Shown one piece after another: positions 1-7,253 of a stretch of 47,604 nucleotides of DNA; position 1 is the first letter of the stretch; each line of letters starts with the position of its first letter. Origin of the DNA: CAYRZL01 sp964428795. GTDB lineage: Bacteria; Bacillota; Clostridia; Lachnospirales; Lachnospiraceae. The stretch is taken from contig CAYRZL010000009.1 in the NCBI GenBank assembly GCA_964428795.1, positions 1 through 47,604 of the forward strand, read 5' to 3'. Position numbers and translations under genes: made by a program. The notes under the pieces are model-generated. The model saw only the letters and a list, made by a program, of their open reading frames with translations, ran no database searches and was not told the DNA's origin.

Positions 1-2
1 AA

Positions 3-74
3 CTGAAAGAGTTTTTGTATGAAAATGCGATACACGGAATTACTGAAAATGTATATGGAAGGAGAGGGAATTAG
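3..74 (+). CDS. possible C-terminal end of an upstream gene (partial)
   Basis: The frame open from the left edge runs to a TAG at 72-74 and would encode the last 23 residues of a protein. It stops three bases before the ATG of the DUF4160 gene, the spacing expected in an operon. The peptide is too short to recognise and has no motif. It may be non-coding, so this is a weak call. Confidence 0.2.
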   Translation: MKEFLYENAIHGITENVYGRRGN

Positions 75-77
75 CCA

Positions 78-338
78 ATGCCGGAAATCAGCTTATTTTA
101 TGGAATACGCATTACGATGTATTGGAGCGACCACAACCCGCCCCATTTCCATGCAGAATATGGAAATAATAAAGCAGTGGTATTAATTGAAGAAGGAATC
201 ATCATTGAGGGATATTTGCCAAAACGGCAGTTAAAGTTTGTACTTGCGTGGGCGGAAATTCATAAAGACGAATTAATGCAGAATTGGGAATTGTCAAAGG
301 ATAATAAGCCGCTGAACAGAATAAACCCGTTAATTTGA
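78..338 (+). CDS. DUF4160 family protein
   Basis: This 86-residue protein matches my recollection of the DUF4160 family. It begins with a PEIS-F-G-I-I-MY segment, followed by the characteristic DHNPPHFHAEYG motif at about residues 19-30, then an acidic strand and a C-terminal helix with LAWAEIHKDEL. An AGGAGAGGG ribosome binding site lies just before the ATG. DUF4160 genes are often found directly upstream of DUF2442 genes in variable DNA, as here (16 bases between stop and start), and the two have been proposed to form a toxin-antitoxin-like or DNA-binding pair. I know of no established activity. The His-rich motif could bind metal, but that is a guess. Confidence 0.75.
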   Translation: MPEISLFYGIRITMYWSDHNPPHFHAEYGNNKAVVLIEEGIIIEGYLPKRQLKFVLAWAEIHKDELMQNWELSKDNKPLNRINPLI

Positions 339-354
339 TAAAGAGGTGAACCGT

Positions 355-663
355 ATGAGTGATAATAAACTTGATGCCCGTTTCTATCCGGAAATATATC
401 AGGCTGTAGCAGGTAAAAACTATATGGTTTATGCTTATCTGAGCGATGGCAGCGTGAGAGAATTTGATGTTAAGCCATTGATAAACCAGGGAGGTGTTTT
501 CCAGAAAATTGAGGATGAAACCATATTCAGAGACACATTGACTATCCTGAACGGTACTGTTGCATGGGATATAGCGGGAAACCGCAATGAATATGAGTGT
601 ATTGACATTGACCCTGTGACCATTTTCAAGTGTCCAATAGTCCCGGAAATCCCTGAAATCTGA
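355..663 (+). CDS. DUF2442 domain protein
   Basis: This 102-residue protein resembles DUF2442: an N-terminal strand region reading YMVYAYLSDGSVREFD, a short L-x-G-x-F turn, and a C-terminal G-x-VAWD segment followed by an acidic IDIDP. I start it at the ATG at 355 because AGAGGTG at 342-348 sits six bases upstream. The GTG at 346 overlaps that site and is a poorer start. It follows the DUF4160 gene on the same strand and probably shares its transcript. The two look like a co-inherited pair in accessory DNA. DUF2442 has been suggested to be a small DNA- or partner-binding fold, but its function is not established. Confidence 0.7.
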   Translation: MSDNKLDARFYPEIYQAVAGKNYMVYAYLSDGSVREFDVKPLINQGGVFQKIEDETIFRDTLTILNGTVAWDIAGNRNEYECIDIDPVTIFKCPIVPEIPEI

Positions 664-680
664 ATTGGAAAATAAAATAA

Positions 681-713
681 GAGACATTCACAGCAAAATA
701 CCATAAATGTCTC
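681..713 (-). terminator. hairpin, likely terminator for the small minus-strand gene
   Basis: GAGACATT at 681-688 pairs with AATGTCTC at 706-713 around a 17-base loop. Read on the minus strand the stem is followed by TTATTTTATTTT, which fits an intrinsic terminator for the gene at 752-898. On the plus strand no U-run follows, so it would be poor for DUF2442. Confidence 0.45.
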
Positions 714-751
714 GATATTCTTCATTGTCTTTACCTTCCTTGTGAGTATAG

Positions 752-898
752 CTACTTATCGAGTTTGCATTCAAAAGAATTACTCTTGAATGTAATGTGT
801 TTAAACCCGAATCTGCCAGCCATGAATATTATGGCTATTGCGGCAAAACAGGGAATCTGCTCGATAAGAGCCAGAATGATTCTTGTTACGTCAATCAT
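752..898 (-). CDS. small single-pass membrane protein, possible phage remnant
   Basis: This is a 48-residue ORF. I place the start at the ATG complementary to 896-898 because AAGGAG lies 8-9 bases upstream on the same strand. A longer frame upstream has no such site. The protein has a short polar N-terminus, a hydrophobic segment at roughly residues 5-30 and a basic C-terminus with two Cys overall. It lies on the same strand as the other small membrane genes at 1956-3042, which look like pieces of a phage lysis module, so it may share that origin. It is not recognised. Its coding status rests on the ribosome binding site, the membrane segment and the downstream hairpin. Confidence 0.45.
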   Translation of the reverse strand: MIDVTRIILALIEQIPCFAAIAIIFMAGRFGFKHITFKSNSFECKLDK

Positions 899-1109
899 TT
901 TGGAACTCCTTAGATAAAGATGGAAACTCACCATGTTACACATGGCTACAGTCCAGGATGATATTGGACGGGGTGAACGTGCCGGGCAGACATTAGACGA
1001 CTATCGGCATCAAGACGTTAGTTGAGATGCTTAAACAATGAAAAGAAAACAAAGCGGTCTTAATAATAGTGGTGATACAGCATGAAATGCGAAGCAGAAG
1101 AGGTGTAAA

Positions 1110-1844
1110 ATGACTGATAGATTAGAATTTTTAAATTTTTTGCTGGAGCGTTTCCGGATTGAACGGGAACGCTTTGACCGGTCAGGAGTCTATGCTTACA
1201 CGCAGAGAGTGCTGGCTTACAATTCCAATAAAATAGAGGGAAGCACATTGACGGAAGAGCAGACGGCATCGCTTTTTGACAACGGAACGCTGCCTAAGTC
1301 AGATGATTATTACAGAGCAAAAGACGTAGAGGAAATGAACGGTCATTTTCTGATGTTTAATAAAATGCTTGATACACTGGGAGTACCTTTGAATCAAAAT
1401 TTGATTAAACAGTTCCATTATGAATTAAAATCCGGTGTCTTTGAGGATAGAGCCAATGGCTATGCAATAGGGGACTACAAGACAAGACCCAATATGATTG
1501 GAATATATGAGACGGTAAAACCGCCGGAAGTAGAAGCGGAGATGGAAAAACTTCTTTTGTGGTATCACAAACAGGAAGTTGATATTTCTTTGCTGGCAGA
1601 ATTTCATGCAAGATATGAGAGTATACACCCGTTTCAAGATGGTAATGGAAGAACGGGAAGAATAATTCTTTTTCGGGAATGTCTGAGCCATTGCATTAGT
1701 CCTATCATTATTGAAGATTCCAAAAGACAGGAATATCTTGAGGGATTGAAAGCATACAGGGAAAAAGGGGATGTATCGGTGCTGGAGAAATTGTTTACTG
1801 TAGAACAGGAAGTGTATTATCGAAAAGCCAGCTACTTTATGTAA
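1110..1844 (+). CDS. Fic family protein (probable AMPylase)
   Basis: This 244-residue protein carries the Fic active-site motif HPFQDGNGRTGR at about residues 173-184, matching HPFx(D/E)GNGRxxR with the catalytic His and the nucleotide-binding Gly/Asn/Arg residues all present. Near residue 35 an SNKIEG sequence matches the (S/T)xxxE(G/N) inhibitory motif. Its Glu blocks productive ATP binding, and because it sits before the Fic core this is a class II, self-inhibited enzyme. Such proteins usually transfer AMP to a Ser, Thr or Tyr of a target. No separate antitoxin gene is adjacent, consistent with built-in inhibition. GAGGTG precedes the ATG. It lies among phage-like fragments and beside the DUF4160/DUF2442 pair, so it was probably acquired. 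The target cannot be read from the sequence. Confidence 0.85.
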   Translation: MTDRLEFLNFLLERFRIERERFDRSGVYAYTQRVLAYNSNKIEGSTLTEEQTASLFDNGTLPKSDDYYRAKDVEEMNGHFLMFNKMLDTLGVPLNQNLIKQFHYELKSGVFEDRANGYAIGDYKTRPNMIGIYETVKPPEVEAEMEKLLLWYHKQEVDISLLAEFHARYESIHPFQDGNGRTGRIILFRECLSHCISPIIIEDSKRQEYLEGLKAYREKGDVSVLEKLFTVEQEVYYRKASYFM

Positions 1845-1955
1845 AGAGCGATAGCTGGAAGGTATAAAATTTCAACGTAAGAAGCAGAATCAATAGTTTT
1901 GCTGAATTGGTTTTTACTGATAAAATGGGACTTTTATTGATATGGAAAGGCTCAA

Positions 1956-2159
1956 TTATTGGGGATTTTGGCGGGGCAAAAATTTTAGCCTAAATGGGTT
2001 TGCCCCGTGACACAAAGACTTGTAATCTTTGTCGTATACCCTGCGCAGTCTGTCTCTGCCCCAATCAACAAATATAACGAGTTCCTTAATTGCGAATGCG
2101 AGAATGACAATAAAGACGACAATTTCTGATACGGAGTAATTTATAAATAGTTCTTCCAT
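1956..2159 (-). CDS. small membrane protein of a phage lysis module, C-terminus probably disrupted
   Basis: The 67-residue product has an N-terminal hydrophobic helix (residues about 10-32) followed by a basic stretch, VDWGRDRLRRVYDKDYK. This arrangement is familiar from the small membrane protein encoded next to holins in Clostridial prophages. AGGAGG lies seven bases before the ATG. After about residue 47 the sequence changes to a Pro/Asn-rich tail unlike the first part, encoded within two consecutive inverted repeats, so the native C-terminus may have been lost. It lies directly downstream of the broken holin-like gene and is probably co-transcribed. Function is inferred from context only. 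Confidence 0.5.
   Translation of the reverse strand: MEELFINYSVSEIVVFIVILAFAIKELVIFVDWGRDRLRRVYDKDYKSLCHGANPFRLKFLPRQNPQ
1972..2033. repeat. two adjacent inverted repeats
   Basis: CGGGGCAAA at 1972-1980 pairs with TTTGCCCCG at 1999-2007. Directly beside it ACAAAGA pairs with TCTTTGT, separated by seven bases, at about 2011-2031. Neither stem is followed by a good U-run. They cover the 3' end of the small membrane gene, exactly where its protein sequence stops looking native, so they may mark a rearrangement or recombination site, or act as a terminator. Confidence 0.4.
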
Positions 2160-2185
2160 CGTAACCTCCTGTGGTATTAGAAGCG

Positions 2186-2590
2186 TTATTCGGTCACGGC
2201 TTCGTCTTCTTTTTTATTTCCGGCAACAATCTCACGGAGCGTTTCCAGCGACTCATCAATCGCTTCATCAATCCACTCTGTTAAGGACTACTGGTCTATA
2301 ACTTTGGACAGAATTGGGTAGTCCGCATAAAGCTGGTTGATAACCTGTGAGCGTTTGATACTTCCGGCTTTATTCTATTCTTCATAGTCAACCTCCGCTT
2401 CAGTTACCATTTTCAAAATAGTTTCTTTAATCTGAGATTTGGCAATGTGAATCTTTTCTTCATCAGACTTAGCGAAATATGCCTTTGCCTTTCTTGCAAC
2501 AGCAATTGCAAGACCAATTACAACAACGATAGTTGTCCAGTTATCGTTTATAATCGTCAAGAAATTCTGCACACCATTCAAAATATTCAT
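2186..2590 (-). pseudogene. phage holin (LLH-like) interrupted by two in-frame TAG codons
   Basis: The intact first part (2375-2590, 71 residues) has a membrane helix at residues about 18-34 followed by a charged helical region with AKSDEEKIHIAKSQIK, as in phage holins of the LLH type. A TAG at 2375-2377 ends it. The same frame then continues with plausible holin sequence (NKAGSIKRSQVINQLY, then SLTEWIDEAIDESL) to a TAA at 2186-2188, broken only by one more TAG at 2288-2290. If both TAGs were sense codons the product would be about 134 residues, a normal holin length. The host uses TAG as a stop for many genes here, for example infB, so decay by point mutation is most likely. Suppression or readthrough is a less likely alternative. 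An AGGAGG-type site lies before the ATG. Confidence 0.6.
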
Positions 2591-2625
2591 ATTCTACCTC
2601 CTCATGCAATTCTAGGTTGGATGCT

Positions 2626-3042
2626 TTAGCCGCAACCATCACCGCCATTTTCATCTTCAGCGGGTGTTTCGTTAGTCTCATTGTTGCTTGCGTTGTATTC
2701 ATTCATCATTGACTGAAACACTATTCCGCCCGAAGTATTCTCTGCCTTGGATTTGCTGTAATACCCCCAGATTATAGGAGACAATGCAGCCGGGATACCA
2801 ATCAACACATATAAAGAACTTGCGTCATATAAAGTTACCATTGCATACTCGCAAAAGATAACGATTTGTACGCAAAGCAGAATCATCCCAAGCAAAATCA
2901 ATTTGCTTGTAGACGGTAATTTTCGCTTAGGCTTTCCTTTACGTTTTTCTTCTTTGAGCTTTCGGGCACGTTCTTTAGCCTCATTTTCTCTTTGGATTTG
3001 CTTCATCCGCAGATTATATTCTTTCTCAGAAATCCCTCTCAA
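2626..3042 (-). CDS. two-pass membrane protein, phage lysis/tail-end region
   Basis: This 138-residue protein has a highly charged N-terminal helix (about residues 5-45, rich in Lys, Arg and Glu), two hydrophobic segments (about 46-68 and 77-95) and an acidic, Asn-rich tail ending in a Cys-containing GGDGCG. I start it at the TTG complementary to 3040-3042 because GGAGG lies eight bases upstream. A start 15 bases earlier would overlap that site. It is the first gene of a minus-strand run with the holin-like and small membrane genes, as in the late region of Clostridial prophages. It is not recognised as a named family, and the phage assignment is by context. Confidence 0.55.
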   Translation of the reverse strand: MRGISEKEYNLRMKQIQRENEAKERARKLKEEKRKGKPKRKLPSTSKLILLGMILLCVQIVIFCEYAMVTLYDASSLYVLIGIPAALSPIIWGYYSKSKAENTSGGIVFQSMMNEYNASNNETNETPAEDENGGDGCG

Positions 3043-3142
3043 TAAAATCACCTCCAACTATGCAGCGTGCCCACCGTTGTATATGCGGTGGGCAAATTCG
3101 TAGAAATTATGTATTTCAGACCTTTTTGAAGTGGTAAACTAA

Positions 3143-3397
3143 AACTGGACGCCGGGAATCATAGGTACAGATGATATACCGGAAGGCTTTTCCTTTGCAA
3201 TTTCAGATAATGTGCCAAGCTGCAGGTTATTGAACGGTCCCTACAGCGGAAATTACGAGGATTCACAGGTTTATGTGCTGGATGGATTTATCGTGTCTGA
3301 CAATCTGGAAATCAAAAGTGTAGAAAATGTAGATACGGATTTTATGTATTCCGATCATCAGTCGGTGCGGTTGGAGGTGACATTAAAAACGAAATAA
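3143..3397 (+). pseudogene. 3' fragment of an endonuclease/exonuclease/phosphatase family gene
   Basis: After an in-frame TAA at 3140-3142 the frame reads continuously to a TAA at 3395-3397 with no ribosome binding site. The 84 residues look like the C-terminal end of an endonuclease/exonuclease/phosphatase (DNase I-like) domain: a segment with YVLDGFIVSDN, then DTDFMYSDHQSVRLEV. The SDH triad is the family's conserved C-terminal catalytic motif. The rest of the enzyme (about 200 residues, including the N-terminal metal-binding Glu) is missing. The stump directly abuts the phage-like segment, so the gene was probably cut when that DNA inserted or was partly deleted. Confidence 0.6.
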
Positions 3398-3412
3398 AAG
3401 ATCGGAACATAA

Positions 3413-3736
3413 TTATAGTTTGTGTAAAAGTCCTTTCATATAGGCGATGGCGAGTGCCTGTTCCTCGGAATTTAAGATGTCAAAGAGGGAGAGGCATTCT
3501 TTTTGCTTTTCTGTCAGATTTGTGCCTGAGTAATCCGTGTCAAAAAACTGCAGCAAAGTGATTCCAAATCCCCGGCAAAGCTTTGTCAACGTGGGCAAAG
3601 TCGGTGAATTAGATTTTAATATCATTGTATTCAGCGTGGAATACGGAATATCTGAGCGTTTTGCCAGTTCATAATAGGAATAGTTTCTTTCTTCACATAA
3701 ATCTTTGATTCTCTGAATTGTATCAAAATTTTCCAA
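3413..3736 (-). CDS. XRE family transcriptional regulator
   Basis: The protein has an N-terminal helix-turn-helix of the XRE/Cro type (residues about 5-62): IQRIKDLCEERNYSYYELAK, then the recognition helix IPYSTLNTMI, then a scaffold helix ending GITLLQFF. A C-terminal helix of about 40 residues follows. I start it at the TTG complementary to 3734-3736, with AAGGAG ten bases upstream; this gives 107 residues beginning MENFDTIQ, the usual start of this Lachnospiraceae family. The frame extends upstream, but the added residues look unlike the family. It is divergent from the large secreted protein gene and could regulate that promoter region, although no operator is evident. Confidence 0.8.
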   Translation of the reverse strand: MENFDTIQRIKDLCEERNYSYYELAKRSDIPYSTLNTMILKSNSPTLPTLTKLCRGFGITLLQFFDTDYSGTNLTEKQKECLSLFDILNSEEQALAIAYMKGLLHKL

Positions 3737-3886
3737 AGTTAAGTATCTCCTTAGAAATCGTTTTACATAATTGTATTTTACGTTTATTTCAAAAAGTTCC
3801 ATAGATGAGCATTAGCGTTATAAGTATGACGATAAAACGTCTTATTCATGCGAAGAAAACTGCATTATAGAAATGTAGATGATGTT

Positions 3887-3915
3887 TTGACAGACAAAGT
3901 TGTTTCGCATACATT
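3887..3915 (+). promoter_or_regulatory. upstream sigma-A-type promoter candidate
   Basis: TTGACA at 3887-3892 is separated by 17 bases from TACATT at 3910-3915. It would be the more distant of two promoters for the secreted protein gene at 4026. The consensus -35 is strong and the -10 is moderate. Confidence 0.45.
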
Positions 3916-3941
3916 GTTGAGGAAAATATAACAAAAAAGCG

Positions 3942-3970
3942 TTGCAAATAAAACGGTATTTTGTTATACT
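3942..3970 (+). promoter_or_regulatory. proximal promoter of the secreted repeat protein gene
   Basis: TTGCAA at 3942-3947 and TATACT at 3965-3970 are 17 bases apart. The -35 lies inside a 13-base sequence, GTTGCAAATAAAA (3941-3953), that recurs identically at 3997-4009 just before the AAGGAGGG ribosome binding site. The repeat could be a regulator target or a local duplication. Confidence 0.55.
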
Positions 3971-4025
3971 GAACAAAAGCAATTATTATAAGAACGGTTG
4001 CAAATAAAAATAAGGAGGGAATATA

Positions 4026-7000
4026 GTGAAAAGGAATTTAGTGAAAAAGCTGATGGCAGTTGTATTGGTGGGTTGTCTGACTTTGTCCATGGCGCCAGTG
4101 GCTATGGCTGAGACATATGACGCCGAAGCAGAAGAGGATGTGTCAGAGGAGTATGCGGAGGAGTGGGAATATTATTATCCGGCGGAGATCTGCTCCATAG
4201 TGCCGGGAGCAGAATATTGGTTCGGATCCACAGTTTCCGGACATCTGAATACCGAAGACGAAGATCGGTGGGAGGATATTGAAATCACGTCTATGACCTC
4301 GGATAATCCGGAGCTTGTTGAGGTTAATCAGAATGAGAATGGCGATTGGTGGATGTATGTGCCTGTGGATGAGGAGGTGACAGAGGATACATCTGTTACA
4401 GTTACCCTTGAGCATAATGATATGACGGATGAAACCCAAAGCATACAGTATGAGATTACTGTTGTTGTCGGACAGTTAAGCTTTAGAATAGAGGACGTTT
4501 TCTCATGGGAAGGAAGGTATGAAATGCTTCCCGGCTCTTCCCTGACTCTGGAACCGATGATTTATGTAGATTTTGCAGACTACTATACGGATTGGGACAA
4601 TATGAGCGAGGAAGAGCAGGATCAGCGATTAGAAGAGGTTCTCGCAGAAGAACTGGAGTATGAATGGACGGTAGCAGATGAGGAGATTGATGGCATTACG
4701 CTGGAGCCGGGCGGAACCGGAGCTGATGGATATTGTACCGTAACCGCTGAAGCCGATATGGAAGATGTGGACGTGCCCATTCGTCTTACGGTAAGTAAAG
4801 ACGGACAGGTAAAATCCGTATATGATGCGACTGTCTATGTCAGAAATGAATTTTATTGGCTCAGCCTGGGTGAAACCGACAGCTCTAATGAGCTTGCAGT
4901 GGGAGAGAGCATTACGGTGACGCCTCAGCTTTACTGGTTTAACAGCAAGATCAGCGATGATTATCCGGATGGCAAGGAGGTAAAGACATATTATCTGGAT
5001 TGCTATAATGATAATCCGGACTGTCTGGATATCAAACAGGATGGAAATACTTTTGAGATTACGAAAACCGGTCCGGACTGGGCACAGTGCTGCATCACTG
5101 CATATGGAAATGAGAAAATGACGGATGACGAATGTCTGTGTGAAACGTGGATTTGGTTCGATGAGACGGAATCCGGATTGTTCGTTGACAGCTCCAATCT
5201 CATGGACGAAGGCTATCAGTGGATTTATGATAACCAGGAAGAGCAGATTATAAATCTTGTTCCGGTGGGATTGGGTAATGCAGACTATACCATTGATTAC
5301 AGATTCGGCTCATATATTGAAGAAGCTGATGACTTTGAGTGGTTAGAGATTGAAGATATTGAGAAGTATCTGTCCGCAGAGGAAAACGAGGATGGAAGCG
5401 TTAAAGTGACCTTGAATCCGGCGGCATTGTTTGAAGATTTTGGAGATGTAATAGAAGAGAATAGCGGTCTTCAGTTTGCTGCAATTCCGTCAAATAATGA
5501 AAGAGAATACAATTGGGAGAACGTATGGCTTGAAGCTCATTACAGTGAGGACGATCTGTGGTGTGAGGAAAATATTGCAATTCTTCCGACGCAGACTTAT
5601 ACTCCGCAGGTATGGCATTATGTAAATGATGCCGATCATGTTGGAGGAGAAGATCTGGATGATTACACCATCACTGATGTTACGATTACAGGACAGTACT
5701 ATTATGGTGATGAAGGTATATTAGATCCGAAACCGGCAGATGAAGATTTGATCAGCCTGGATAAGGACAGTTATGAAATTACCGCAGTTGCAAAGGATGG
5801 CTGTGGATTTGCTGTTCTGGAGATTACGGTAGAGAGAGAGAACGGAGAAAAACAGGTTCTTGAACAGACAATCGGGATAAGCAATGATATCTGGGAGCTG
5901 GAAAGCGAGTCGGATTTCGTGATGGAGGCAGGCTCATCCAGTGAGGTGTCCCTTGTACATTATCAGTGGGATGGAGAAAATGAAGAAATTATTGTAGTGG
6001 ATCCGACGAACGATGGTGCATCTTACTCTTGGTATCTGGAAACCGGAGATGACGAGGAGTATGAGGAGTATTTAAATTCACAGGTTAGCATCGAACCGTC
6101 TGAGGAAGATCCGTCCACAGCAATCATAACAGTAGCGGAGGATGCGGATGTTCATGATTTTGAAGTTGGATTAGAGTACCGTGGTGGAGATTTTGCTGAA
6201 GATGAGGATAGCTGGTGGTTTGGCTGTGGAATAACGGTTCATTATTGGGGCGAAGCACAGCAGGTAAACCGCAGTGATGAGTCCGTTCTGATATACACAT
6301 GCGAAGCCTGCGGCGAGGAAAAAGAGGTTGCCAATAGTGATTATACTACGGTCGGAAAAGCTGTAGACGGTAAGTGGTACTACTATGTAAATGGCGTTGT
6401 ACAGACGTCATATACCGGATTTGCTTCTAATGAAAACGGTGACTGGTACATTGAAAAAGGTAAAGTTACATTTGCTAAGAACAGTGTAATCAAAGATGCC
6501 AAAGGAGCTATCGGACCAAAGGGAACCTGGTATTATGTGGTAGGAAGTAAAGTTCGCAAAGATTATACCGGCGTGGCAAACTACAAGAACGAAAATGGCT
6601 GGTGGTACATCAGGAATGGTAAGGTAGACTTTACATATACCGGATTCTCATCCAACAAAAACGGTAAGTGGTATGTAGAAAAAGGTCAGGTTAAGTTCAA
6701 TAAGAACAGCGTAATCAAAGATGCCAAAGGAGCTATCGGACCAAAGGGAACCTGGTATTATGTAGTAGGAAGTAAAGTTCAGACAGGTTATACCGGCGTG
6801 GCAAATTACAAAAACGAAAATGGCTGGTGGTATATCAAGAATGGAAAAGTAGATTTCAGCGCAAATACCGTGGCAAAGAATAAGAATGGATGGTGGTATG
6901 TAAAGAACGGTAAGGTTGATTTCAAATATACCGGAATCGCGTCAAACAAAAACGGAACATGGTATGTAAAGGACGGTAAGGTAAGATTTGATTACTCCGG

Positions 7001-7058
7001 CAAGGTGAAGGTCGGTAAAGTTACATACACTGTTATAAAAGGTAAAGTAAAGAAATAG
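4026..7058 (+). CDS. large acidic secreted protein with C-terminal cell-wall-binding-type repeats
   Basis: The 1010-residue product begins with a classical signal peptide (MKRNLVKKLM, a hydrophobic core, then cleavage after AMA at residue 28). Residues 30-750 are extremely rich in Asp, Glu, Tyr and Trp and look like a string of beta-rich, Ig-like modules. A short CEACGEE motif near residue 760 could bind metal. From about residue 775 to the end are aromatic repeats of the WYYV-NG/WWYIKNGKVDF type, resembling choline- or glucan-binding cell-wall repeats, which would hold the protein on the surface without a sortase signal. Part of this region is a 225-bp near-perfect duplication. The start is GTG, with AAGGAGGG upstream. 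Function is unknown: an adhesin, matrix or surface-layer role is possible. The XRE gene is divergent and a two-component system follows. Confidence 0.8.
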   Translation: MKRNLVKKLMAVVLVGCLTLSMAPVAMAETYDAEAEEDVSEEYAEEWEYYYPAEICSIVPGAEYWFGSTVSGHLNTEDEDRWEDIEITSMTSDNPELVEVNQNENGDWWMYVPVDEEVTEDTSVTVTLEHNDMTDETQSIQYEITVVVGQLSFRIEDVFSWEGRYEMLPGSSLTLEPMIYVDFADYYTDWDNMSEEEQDQRLEEVLAEELEYEWTVADEEIDGITLEPGGTGADGYCTVTAEADMEDVDVPIRLTVSKDGQVKSVYDATVYVRNEFYWLSLGETDSSNELAVGESITVTPQLYWFNSKISDDYPDGKEVKTYYLDCYNDNPDCLDIKQDGNTFEITKTGPDWAQCCITAYGNEKMTDDECLCETWIWFDETESGLFVDSSNLMDEGYQWIYDNQEEQIINLVPVGLGNADYTIDYRFGSYIEEADDFEWLEIEDIEKYLSAEENEDGSVKVTLNPAALFEDFGDVIEENSGLQFAAIPSNNEREYNWENVWLEAHYSEDDLWCEENIAILPTQTYTPQVWHYVNDADHVGGEDLDDYTITDVTITGQYYYGDEGILDPKPADEDLISLDKDSYEITAVAKDGCGFAVLEITVERENGEKQVLEQTIGISNDIWELESESDFVMEAGSSSEVSLVHYQWDGENEEIIVVDPTNDGASYSWYLETGDDEEYEEYLNSQVSIEPSEEDPSTAIITVAEDADVHDFEVGLEYRGGDFAEDEDSWWFGCGITVHYWGEAQQVNRSDESVLIYTCEACGEEKEVANSDYTTVGKAVDGKWYYYVNGVVQTSYTGFASNENGDWYIEKGKVTFAKNSVIKDAKGAIGPKGTWYYVVGSKVRKDYTGVANYKNENGWWYIRNGKVDFTYTGFSSNKNGKWYVEKGQVKFNKNSVIKDAKGAIGPKGTWYYVVGSKVQTGYTGVANYKNENGWWYIKNGKVDFSANTVAKNKNGWWYVKNGKVDFKYTGIASNKNGTWYVKDGKVRFDYSGKVKVGKVTYTVIKGKVKK
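6478..6927 (+). repeat. 225-bp tandem duplication in the wall-binding repeats
   Basis: GTAATCAAAGATGCCAAAGG begins at 6486 and again at 6711, exactly 225 bases apart, and the match extends for most of the unit with only scattered third-position changes. The unit encodes 75 residues containing two aromatic WYYV/WWYI modules. The similarity at DNA level implies a recent duplication or ongoing recombination. Confidence 0.85.
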
Positions 7059-7082
7059 TAAGATCTGTTTACAGATCATGAT

Positions 7083-7136
7083 AATGGAGCTATTGTAAAG
7101 GCAGAGAGATCTGCCGGAGCAATGGCTCCATTTTCC
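7083..7136 (+). terminator. intrinsic terminator after the secreted protein gene
   Basis: AATGGAGCTATTG at 7083-7095 pairs with CAATGGCTCCATT at 7120-7132 with one G-U pair. Inside lies a second hairpin, GGCAGA-GAGA-TCTGCC. The stem runs into TTTTCC. It separates the surface protein from the two-component system. Confidence 0.75.
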
Positions 7137-7145
7137 TTTGCTCGG

Positions 7146-7189
7146 GTTACAAATCGGTTACAAAAGAAAGCGGTCTACTGTGTTATAAT
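7146..7189 (+). promoter_or_regulatory. GTTACA direct repeat and -10 element before the response regulator gene
   Basis: GTTACA occurs at 7146-7151 and 7157-7162, exactly 11 bp apart. A perfect TATAAT follows at 7184-7189, and no good -35 stands 17 bases upstream of it. Tandem half-sites with an 11-bp period next to a weak -35 are typical of promoters activated by OmpR/PhoB-type regulators. The same pair recurs at 9361-9377. Confidence 0.55.
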
Positions 7190-7253
7190 TTTCAGGAGAA
7201 CAGTCTCGTTTCTGAAAATCAGAAAAATCAGAAAAAAGCGAGGGAGAACAGCA

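Noticed and set aside
942..1025. 27-codon open frame before the Fic gene
   Set aside because: No ribosome binding site and no recognisable sequence.
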